A stretch of 64,000 nt of DNA from Magnolia sinica. Taxonomy: Eukaryota > Streptophyta > Magnoliopsida > Magnoliales > Magnoliaceae. The DNA lies in the NCBI RefSeq assembly GCF_029962835.1, contig NC_080586.1:66961501-67025500 (forward strand). The letters are read 5' to 3'. The position numbers and the translations under genes are program-made. The notes under the pieces are model-generated. The model did no database searches and had not been told where the DNA came from. It saw only the letters and a program-made list of their open reading frames with translations. Below are positions 54,960-64,000 of the stretch, piece by piece (positions within the stretch are counted from its first letter, which is position 1; each line of letters opens with the position of its first letter).

Positions 54960-56592
54960 GTCACGCCCCAAACTCAGAAATTGGGCTCACAAAATTCTCG
55001 ATCATCGAATCCGGTGCCGACAGCCTCCGTAACACCCCATTCTCGGCTCCTAGCGCCTATACGCCAGTTTTTGATCCTGTGATCCTACAAGGAGGATTTT
55101 TAATATGAATTTGTCTTGTAAGAAGCATAACCACAAGTATACCCAAATCACAAGAACAACATCATCAACACATATCTATTAATATAATCATTTGAGTACA
55201 ATACTGAAAGGAAAATACATATGTCAAAATTAAAGCTCCAGAAGTCAGCTACATGCTCCAAGCTCCATGCTGCTGCAACCTAACATCACCTGCACGCATT
55301 TATCATGCATAAGCTTATAGAAAGCTTAGAGGGTGGTGTAAGTGTGTGCACAAGGTAAATGCCAAGTATTCAATACAATACCATAATCATACAATATTAA
55401 AAATACTGGTAAGATCATGAATCATACGATATCAAAGTAAGCAAAAATACTGATAAGTCCATGAGTCAAACAATATCAGAGTACGTAATACAGATCAGCT
55501 ATGCAAATGAGGAGTCATAAAGAGTCAAATATCAAATACCGATGATGCAATACAATATACAATTCCTTATGAGTTCACGAATACCGTTAGCCATATCTAG
55601 ACCATATAAATGCAGAAACATAGTAACCCAAAATGCCATATGCTGCAGATGTAATACAATATGCTGTGCGAATGGAATGACCATGTTGGAGTGTGAAGTT
55701 GAGATGATAGTATGTAGTATCCCAAGCTATAGGGTCCACTACAAGGGACTTCTATCCAAACCAGTCTCATACCTAAATTTAGATAGTCATAATCAATGTG
55801 GTAAACTCCTGGTCTCAGGTTAGTCGCGCGCCCTAACCGAAATTCTAGCCATTGCGAAGGCACACGTAACAAATAGTTGTGCACCACCAGCCCAAGTGGA
55901 TAATGAATGAATGAATGAATGAGTATGCAACTCCTGTCCAATAAGTCCACATATCAGTACTGTTCATCTCTGGGATTATCACCGGGGTCTAGTACACTCT
56001 ACACCAGCTTGCCGCCCCATCAAGCGCACAACTGGGTAAGTAGAAGAGACCTCACTATCCGCCTGGCCAGTAATCAGCTAATATCTACCCAGCACGTCGA
56101 TAGCGGACCCATTCACGAGCTAGTCAAACTTAGCCTAGTTATGCCTACTCCCTTAGCGAGTAAGGCTACACCCCTCCCAACTGACCACGACACAGTGGGA
56201 GACGTGGCCTCCTTGTATTCGGCACTTGGGCACTCATGTATATCCACTCGGTCTCGACGTTGGGGCGTTCTCTGGTACCAAGATGGTTTAAGAATTTTTG
56301 CCCAAGGCCATCTATAGCATCCCATGCTAATAACAGATTTATGGTGTCCCGTCTGGCCATCCACGATATGCCTGTGGAGGCTATGGCCCTAATGTCGTTA
56401 GGGCGTACAGTAATCACAACACACAATGCAGGATGTATGAGTCATACAATCTAGTGATGCATCAATCCTACGCATACCGTGCACTTATGTGAGATAACCT
56501 CTGCCTATCAGGGAGTCTCATAACAAACATGTAGATGATGCGTATGGGCATGTATTATGATACTATACTATCACATACTCATAATTGGTATC
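54960..56592 (-). mobile_element. Partial LTR of the LTR-X family (minus orientation)
   Basis: TGTCACGCCCC at 54960 is the inverted LTR end. The same order of blocks as 28835-30000 follows at about 80 percent: tacaaggaggattt, gtgcataagcttat, cacgtcgatagcggacccat, gtggaggctatggccct. No PBS lies to its left, so it is either a solo LTR or a 3' LTR fragment. It is interrupted at 56593 by the next element. Confidence 0.75.
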
Positions 56593-57836
56593 TGTAACAT
56601 CTCAAAAAAAATCTGTACAAAGACCCAAGTACCACCTCAGGCAGATATCACTCAGGACCAAATCCTTTAGGAATCAGACGAAAAATTAATTAAGTGTTAA
56701 ACTAAATCATCAGTGGAATTAGCATAAACCACTTTAAATATGAACTGCAGGACTCAAAATAAGTAGAACTGCTAATGCTACATTACATAGAAACTTAGGA
56801 CCAATCTCTAAGCCCAGTTGCTCTCGGGAGCATCTTGAAACTTCGTATCAGACCTAAACCGCGCATCGAAAGTCCGATTACCACGAAACTATACAGTTAT
56901 GACCGCTTTGCTGGACTTGACAATCACCTCGGAAACCAAGTCTTAACAGTAAACCAGAAACGCACAACTTAAGCCTAGAGCTAAGTGTGTGAGAAACGCG
57001 AATATCTTTAGAAAATGAACTAAAACTTAAATAAATTGAGTCGTTCACTTGCAGGCCAAATATAAGGATTCAGAACGTCAAAATCTGACACAATTACACC
57101 CTTGGATCAGAAAAAATTTTCAACACATGTTAGTGTACTTGTGACCCTGATCGAGTACCGGTGATCGTTGAACTGAAACTGGTCCTCCGCGATCGATCTT
57201 TAAATTCGATCAGACTGAAAACTTAGCCTAACCTAGATCTAATGTCAGGAAACTTCTCCCAGACCGTATACAGAAAAGGGGCCTCCAGATGTGCTCCGTT
57301 GAGCCAAAACAACCGACTTTTGGCTATAACTTAAGTATACCATGGCCCTAGGGCCATTGAGGTCAGTTCTGGGCCTATATAAAGACCTAAACCCACCCCT
57401 CTCTCACTTCATACGAGTTTCAAACCTAGGAGAGAGAAGAAAGAGAAGAGAAGAGAGAGGAGGAGAGAGAGAGAGAGAAAGTGGGAGATCGTTCTCGGGA
57501 TTCGATCCCACCACTCCATGTGCTTAACCACCACTTCCGTGTCACTATACCGGTGAATCTAGTCCTATTCTTGGGTAACAAAACTTAACCCTAATCTGTT
57601 TTAGGGATTCAAATAGAGTAGTTGGTGAAATAGCTAACCTATTTCATCCTATAGGTTGCCGTTGTGTCGTGGACAAAGACATAGTGTTTGAACTAAGTTC
57701 GATACGAGTTTACCAGCGAAAGATGAGGACTATAAATGTTTAGGTTATGGTTTTCAAGGCTTTCAATGTCAGTTAATGATTTATGACTGACTTGATTGCT
57801 GTCACATGCACTTAGATGTGATGATTTCCATGTATT

Positions 57837-57868
<32 letters not shown>

Positions 57869-60207
57869 GAACTATGTTAAAAATAATGTATTTTATGTGT
57901 TTGTTGAAATGTCTGAATGAACATAGAATTATTATTTGTGCCCGCCATGAGTATTGGTTGAGAATACATGATTGTTGTATGTGTGGCAACTCCTTTGCGA
58001 AAGGATTTGCTATAATATAGGTTATAACTAATTTATTCATATATGATGGAATGTGTAAACTAAGTGTTCAATAAAATGTTTGAATGAGAAATTGTCCGAT
58101 GAATTGTATTTATTTAGGGCGTTGAGATAGGATTCTTAACTACCTTATCTAGATATATTATTTCCTCTATGTAGTCTTAATTTCAACTACGTGATTTATG
58201 TATAAAATGCATATGTATAATGACATGTTCTATGTGGTTGATAAAATGTCTGAATGAGATATCGTTTGATGAACTGTATTTAATAAGGGTGTTGAGATAG
58301 AATTCTCAACCACCTTATCTATATGCATAGTTTTCTTCATGTAACCTAAATTCCGATTATGCAATCTATGGATGAAATGCAATATATGGAAATATGTGCA
58401 ATGTGTTTGATGAAATGGTTGAATGAGATTCCTATTGGGAATGTTTGTTAAATGCCTATATGATTATCACATGTCTTCATATGCTACATTTGAATATGAT
58501 TGGGACTACTACGTAGTCCAGGCAATCGGTAATAATTCCTATTTGAGTGGCCAAATTTGTCTTGCTACAATTGATACGTTCGATGAATCCGAGACGTACG
58601 AGGATCATCGACAACGGTACCTTGTCGATTAATTCAGCGTACGCTCGTACCAGTCGAACTCGTCTACTAAACTGATTGGCCTATTGTGTGTTTACCATGT
58701 ATGGACACTACTGCTTGAACCTAAGGTACCCCTTACCAATGTAAAGACCTGTTTCAACCATGATACCGCGATCCGCTAAGACTCATGAAACGGGCATGAT
58801 GGTATGGGACACCGTGGTCAAGCCGTCGGCCTACGCTGGGGCGACGAGCCTCTTCGTAGTGACCAGTGAGCAACCCAGACTCGTGAGCTGAATATGGTGG
58901 TATGGGACACTGTATTCGAGCTGTCAGCATACACTGGTGCAGCTTGGTTGTGGTCCCCAGTCAGGTTGGTGACGAGCCTTTGAAAATAGATTGCCAGTTA
59001 GTAGGATGTTAGTGTTATGACCTCGAGTACAAAATAGGCCTACCCCGGCGTAGCTAGGCTATGGTCCCCAGTTGGGTTGGTGACGAGCCTTCGAAAATAG
59101 ACTGTTAGTTGGTAGGGCATTAGTGTTGTGACCTCGAGTATAAAATAAGCCTACCTCGGCACAGCCTGGCTATGGTCCCTAGTCGGGTTGGTGACAAGCC
59201 TTCGAAAATAGACTGTCAATTGGTAGGGCATTGGTGGGGTGACCTTGAGTGTGAATTAAGCCTACGTTAATGGTGACGAGCCTCTCATAGCAACCTATGG
59301 TGTAAACTCGCAAACTTACCTATCGTATGTGATTAACTAGGAGTGATGACCCTAGATGGATCATTATTTGGGTAAGTGACGAAAAGGAAGGTACCTTAGC
59401 TTCCCAATCCTGCTATATGAATATGCCTAATTAAGAACTTAGCTAATCACGCACATGCACCACATTGCATGTGCCTTTGGCGTTAGAGTTGAGCACAGCG
59501 GGAGTGTTGCATGCCGCGATCGTGAGATATTGTCACAAGAGGGAGTGCAGGCGAGGGCATACATCATTAACATATATCATCCTTGCATTAACCAGAGTAC
59601 TTAGGAATGCTTGCTGTATTGCTTTATCATTACTGCTTGACTGAATTGATAACATGTTAACCTTTGCTTTATAGCTCCACTGAGTTGATCATTGACTCCC
59701 ATATTCTGGAATGGTGCTTTAAACACCAACCAGACCCTGTTGTAGGTGCAGATGATGGCGATGCTTGCGAAGTGGACCCAGACTTTTATGATGAGGAGGA
59801 GTCCTCCTATATGCAGCTATCAGGCGGGTCTATGTAGACCATGTTCTGATCGATAAGGTTACAGGGATGCTGATTAGACGTCATTGCACTTGTTATTTTA
59901 TACTTTGGAACACCCATGTATATTTATTTTGTTCAGTTTTGGAGTATACATGTATATATTTAACCTGGTATCATGTTCACACTCTGGAAACTTACGACAG
60001 TTTATATATTTTATATATCTATTACAGTCTTCCGCTTGCATAATTTAACTATCTCTAGAGTATGATATACTATTTTGGTATAATCTCATTCATGTTTAAG
60101 GCACTAATACAGACAACATTTAATCATCATTATCTATGTTGCATAAGTGATGTGTTGAAACTCGGGAGTTGGGCTCCTGCTCGACCCTCAATTTTCAGGG
60201 CATTACA
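56593..60207 (+). mobile_element. 5' LTR (3615 bp) of a Ty3/gypsy element running off the window
   Basis: TGTAACATCTC ... CAGGGCATTACA, immediately followed by a PBS. The TATA word ctatataaag is at 57375-57384 with a CT/GA leader. It is the same family as the solo LTR at 9399-12580 but longer, partly because of a 111-bp triplication at about 58931-59263. The short ORFs inside are not credible genes. Confidence 0.85.
58931..59263 (+). repeat. 111-bp tandem triplication in the LTR
   Basis: tggtccccagtcaggttggt recurs at 58951, 59062 and 59173, each followed by gacgagccttcgaaaataga, 'gttagttggtagggcattag' and gacctcgagtayaaaatarg. It is not expanded in the solo LTR at 9399. Confidence 0.85.
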
Positions 60208-60210
60208 AGT

Positions 60211-60222
60211 TGGTATCAGAGC
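60211..60222 (+). promoter_or_regulatory. Primer-binding site (initiator tRNA-Met type)
   Basis: TGGTATCAGAGC three bases after the LTR end. Confidence 0.88.
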
Positions 60223-61086
60223 ATGATTTGGATTAAACTGGACCTAGGTTATGGTAACACGCACACTGACATACTTTGACTTATGAGGGTGTAATGAAAT
60301 GTAGAAACAGTCATAGGATGCCCAGTTTCGCCAATCAAAGTGACTAAAGTTGACCGTTGAAACCGGGCCCGTAGGCCTCGGTGATCATGTGAGATGGCCT
60401 CAAATCCTTTCTCAGACTGTTAATCAACAAGTTTAGATGAGGATTTGGTACATTTTTCACTCAAAGAACCTGAAAGGTGTGAATAGACGCGTGGTGAGAC
60501 CCGAAAATGCTTCGAACGGACTCAAGGGCCTAAACGACGCAAATCGGAGGGATCCGAGGTGGGTACCGCATACATTCGGTGTCCCCGGAGGGGAGGAGTT
60601 AACATCCCCAAATTGGGGAGACATCCCCCAACTGTCCAGCGACCGGGGATAGCATCCCCGATTTTGGCCAGCGGGCCTACCAGGCTGAGCGGGCCAACGT
60701 GTGTGGGTGGCTATGGGTCCCATGAAATCATGTGGGACCTCTTCCATTTCCCCTTTATGCTTCGTTTCCCTCCCTCACACCACTCCAAGCTCTCCACATT
60801 CCTCAAAACCTTGTCTTTCTCCCTCAAATCCCCCTCCATTCCACCATCTTCTTCATTTCCTTCACCACCTACTCTCTTTCCATCATCCTCTTCAAAGGAA
60901 AACAAAAACCTATCATCTACAACTTCCATTTTCCCTATTCCCTACACGTTTGGGCATGAAGTTCATAGCTTTGTGTCTCATCTTTCAAGAACCCTCCAAA
61001 TCCACCTTCATTATAAGGCTATTTGGTTTCCATGGCTCTTTTTGAGCTTGTAGCTACTATTTTCTCTCTTCACATTTCTTTCCCTC
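60223..61086 (+). other. Leader between PBS and first ORF
   Basis: 864 bp. From about 60740 to 61060 it is CT-rich like a plant 5' UTR (ccctccattccaccatcttc). The ORFs read across it, including 60559-61053, have low-complexity Ser/Pro composition and no family match. Confidence 0.5.
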
Positions 61087-62128
61087 ATGGGAAAGAAGAG
61101 GGCTCCCGCGGATGAAGTCGGGCCTAGCCACCCAACCCGTCCAAGGAAGAGATTGGGTGCAAAGCCAAGTTCGAGAGCCGCACAGAGCTGAGGACTAAGC
61201 AGGACCTCGATCCCCAGACTCCTCTCGAAAGAGCTCTACTAACGGACATGTCGCATGGAATATTTCAAGGTCGTAGTGTTCTCTTCGAAGCGCATGTGGA
61301 CGAGAAGCTATTTGGGCTTTATCCGCTGATGGACCGTCTGTCAGACACAGGATGGGGGCCCGTATTTGAAGGCAAGTCACGTGCGACTGTGGACACTGTC
61401 CGAGCCTTCTATGCCCATATACGGGACCCATCGTTGGAGCCTCTGCAGTTCAAGATTCCCGTGGCAAGGCAGGAAGCAGTCGTCGATGTTGGTTTAATAG
61501 CTCGGGTCATGAGGATACAGCATGGTGAGGTGCATACCTCTACGGCCGCTTGGTCCATTAGAGCAACCGAGGCACTTACCTCCCAGCGATCAAGATGACT
61601 TCTGACTTCCGACTACTCCACCATATATTCACATACAATGTGTATCCCAGGTGGAGAAACCGCACTGACTGCACGCGCTTGATGGTAAACTTCTTGTACC
61701 GTATCGGGCAGGGAGATAACTTGTGGTTGCCTACCTTCGTCCTACGCGAGATAGTCCTGACCGCCCGTTCTACTAGGATGGCTCCTACTCTTCCCTTTGG
61801 CCGACTCATATGCAAGCTTGCTTATGAGTTCAGCTACAGACTTTGCCCAGATGTAGTGGCACCGATTCACTTTATAAATGACACCACACTCGCCAACATG
61901 AAGATTGGGCCGCGACCGCAACGTGATGGGTCTGAGGACGAGGAAGGCAGTGAAGAAGATGAAGGGAGTGAGGAAGAGGAAAGTGATGGAGAAGAGGAAG
62001 AAAATGAGATAGAGGAAGAAGGAGAGCAGGAAGAGGAAGAGGAGGCCCAGGACACTGATGAGGGCTCTCCTCCTGCTACACAGGTGTGCGAAAGTGATCG
62101 GGCTGCTGTAGAAGCCCGCTTGGCTTGA
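61087..62128 (+). pseudogene. Extra ORF upstream of gag, 'putative plant transposon protein'-like with acidic tail
   Basis: Starts MGKKRAPADEVGPSHPTRPR (61087), basic; after a frame change near 61190 it continues ERALLTDMSHGIFQGRSVLF. The domain motifs are LMDRLSDTGWGPVFEGKSRA, TVDTVRAFYAHI, IPVARQEAVVDVGLIARVM, then in a second frame from 61595 LLHHIFTYNVYPRWRNRTDC, YRIGQGDNLWLPTFVLREIV and TLPFGRLICKLAYEFSYRL. This order (GWGP, FYAxI, LLHxIFxYNxxPR, LPxGRL) matches the PF20167 family as I know it, which is usually found with plant retrotransposon-like genes. The C-terminus is a Glu/Ser/Asp-only tail (GSEDEEGSEEDEGSEEEESD). The ATGA overlap at 61595 joins the two main frames. Role unknown. 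Confidence 0.7.
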
Positions 62129-62612
62129 CTTGAGGAGGGTCAGGTTACCCTGCGGCAGGAGGTTAGTGAGACCCGGGCCTTTGTAAAATAAAAATTCAAG
62201 AAGGTATCTTGCATCTTGAGAGCTATCCTGTGCTGTCTATAGGACAAGGGTGCACCTCCACCATCACCAGATTCGGACGACTAGTCACACATGTAGTCGT
62301 CTTTCGGTTTGCTTTGTTGCCTGTTTGCTTGTTTATATGTATAGCCTTGATAGGCTTAGTAAGGTTGTAGAGCGGTATGTAGGTTTTAGTGTGTGGAACC
62401 TTGCTTAGATTAGCTCACATGCATCTTCTGTCATGATTCATGTAAGGCTACATCCCATGTATTATGACAATTTTGGTTAAATGAAATGCATGAAGCTCCT
62501 TTGTTTATGGAATGTGTAGAATGCTTGACAAGTTGAGTAATGTTATACTAAATCTTACACGTATTGCACCCTATGTTGTATATAGGGAATGCCTCTGAAA
62601 ACCCCTTGAAGT

Positions 62613-63620
62613 GTGACTCATCTTGCACTTGACGGATTAATTGATGGGGCATCTCCCCTAAACGGTAGCCATACAGACCCTAGCTTGGGCCCGGACTTTG
62701 GGACAATGCCAGATTCACAACCGACCACTGGCCCCACCAATGGGCCGACACCTTTTACACCACCGGTTCCCCAACAGAACCGTGCGTCCACTTCGACGCC
62801 ACACATACCTCAGTCGGCCCCTCCTCCTGATAGGTTGGAGCAGATGATGCTCTTGATGCAGCAGCAACAGTTTTTCGCCACCATAGTAGGGGCCCTTGCC
62901 CAAAATATGAGTGTGGTTCTGCCTGCATCACCTACGCACCCTGCTGGGAACATAAATACCAGCGGACTTTTTGAGCACTTTCAGCATTTCCGTCCTCCCA
63001 CTTTTATGGGTACTCACAGACCCGAGGTGGCTGATTACTGGCTAGATCGCATCTCTAAGATGTTGAAGCCGTTACACTGCACTGAGGCAGAACAAGTTGA
63101 GCTAGCCACCTATATGTTCGAGAAGGAGGCTAGTTTATGGTGGGACAGAATCCTACGAACAGTTCCCTCAGGACACGTGTGGACCTGGTATGCATTTGAG
63201 ACATGCTTCCATGAGAAGTACTTTCCCCTCACATACCGTAATGAAAAGGAGGATGAGTTTCTTTGCCTCCGACAGGGAGGGATGACCGTGTCAGAATATG
63301 AGAACAAATTCACGAAGTTAGCCAGATAAGCCCCTTTGATACTAGCAGATGAACCGATGAAAATGCGGCATTTTTCAGATGGGTTGCGGCCCGATATCCG
63401 CACTAGGACGTGTTGCGCTGGCATCCCCGATTACGCTGAGCTAGTCAACATGTCTCTACGAGCTGAGCAAGATGGAGACAGTTTCTCAGACACGTATACC
63501 AATGGGCCTGAGGCCTCATCCCGAATTACAGCACCGGTTAGTCCTAGGTAAGAGGCCACATGTAGACTTGCCTCCCAGGCCCATGGCTCCGCCGACCTAT
63601 CAGAGATGAACGGGCCGTTG
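62613..63620 (+). pseudogene. Ty3 gag (Tekay-like), one in-frame stop
   Basis: Pro/Thr-rich start, then LEQMMLLMQQQQFFATIVGA, FEHFQHFRPPTFMGTHRPEV, ADYWLDRISKML, FEKEASLWWDRILR, CFHEKYFPLTYRNEKEDEFL, LRQGGMTVSEYENKFTKLAR: the standard retrotransposon gag core. TAA at 63327-63329 interrupts the same frame, which then continues (PMKMRHFSDGLRPDIRTRTC, DYAELVNMSLRAEQDGDSFS) to a stop at 63549-63551. Confidence 0.88.
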
Positions 63621-63621
63621 G

Positions 63622-63993
63622 TGTACATACTGCAACAAAGGGGGACACACTGACCCCTTCTGTTTTACCAAGATGAAAGACAATGGTATCACGCCACCTC
63701 AAAAGATCGACCGTCAGCCACCATGTGATATAGCGACTCCACCTCTACGATCTGCACCACCAGTGCAGCCATTTTACCGACCACTTGTACCTCGAAATAG
63801 GTCACCTCAATGACCTATGGCAGCGCAACCAAATCATCCTCAACAAGCCCATGTGCATGCACTTGCAGCTAAAACACCTGAGTCAGCAACTGCAGCGCCT
63901 TTGGCCTTTGAGATCACTGCCCACGTTCAAGGTATACCAGTATTCCTATTAGTAGACACTGGGTCTATTAAACTAATTCATATGAAGGAATAG
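63622..63993 (+). pseudogene. Gag zinc knuckle and start of aspartic protease
   Basis: CTYCNKGGHTDPFC at 63622-63663 is a CX2CX4HX4C knuckle, in a different frame from the gag body. Downstream EITAHVQGIPVFLLVDTGS carries the retropepsin Asp-Thr-Gly (about 63955). The flap side reads IKLIHMKE and then a TAG at 63991, so it is damaged. The element continues past the window. Confidence 0.82.
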
Positions 63994-64000
63994 GCCTAAC

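Noticed and set aside
60559-61053. 164-codon Ser/Pro-rich ORF
   Set aside because: Lies in a CT-rich leader with equal-length ORFs in the other two frames; no domain; best seen as UTR.
61867-62055. Minus-strand poly-Ser ORF
   Set aside because: Antisense of the acidic tail of the extra ORF.
1-64000. tRNA, rRNA or other structural RNA genes
   Set aside because: I looked for tRNA A/B-box-like arrangements and conserved rRNA words and found none; the only tRNA-like matches are short primer-binding sites of the retrotransposons.

Overview
The window is plant nuclear DNA: two intron-containing minus-strand genes followed by about 40 kb of nested LTR retrotransposons and many small MITE-like elements. 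The genes, the (GA)n/(CT)n and (AT)n microsatellites, the Ty3/gypsy lineages (Tat/Retand-like, Athila-like, chromodomain Tekay-like) and tRNA-type primer sites all say flowering plant. Recurrent short elements carrying a 'gtgggcccaccatgatgtatg'-like end remind me of magnoliid genomes. That last point is inference from memory, not something the window proves.

Layout. 1-4117 (-): 5' end of a CSP41a-like chloroplast endoribonuclease gene (exon 1 at 3707-4117, a 3.6 kb intron, part of exon 2 at 1-139). 4118-13522: gene-free DNA with degenerate tandem repeats, an (AT)n tract, three MITE-like elements and a 3.2 kb solo LTR with a perfect 5-bp target duplication. 13948-18692 (-): a complete five-exon gene for a 308-residue plant coiled-coil protein; its stop codon and downstream DNA lie in a 144-bp tandem triplication. 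18901-23738: gene-free DNA with at least four MITEs.

23744-54033 is one old Tat/Retand-like element, flanked by the target duplication GTAGG and stretched to 30 kb by nested insertions. Its RT region is cut near 28.21 kb and resumes at 47818. Inside it sits a truncated minus-strand Athila-like element (one LTR, a 58-bp minisatellite leader, and gag). That gag is itself cut twice: by a non-autonomous Athila-like element with LTR parts in inverted orientation (40193-44479), and by an 11 kb block (28835-39925). The block holds a chromodomain Ty3 element with an intact 504-codon integrase ORF between two large inverted LTR repeats, and it is flanked by an exact 163-bp direct duplication of gag. 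The outer element also has a broken antisense gene (52480 to 50373) with its own TATA/G-box-like promoter.

54960-56592 is a partial LTR of the family found in the 11 kb block. It is interrupted at 56593 by another Ty3 element that runs off the right edge: 3.6 kb LTR, initiator-Met-type PBS, an extra ORF ahead of gag resembling the 'putative plant transposon protein' family, then gag with a zinc knuckle and the start of protease.

Only the two minus-strand genes look like functional host genes. Everything from 23.7 kb rightwards is best read as layered transposon history: Tat-like element oldest, then Athila-like, then the inverted-LTR elements and the chromodomain element.
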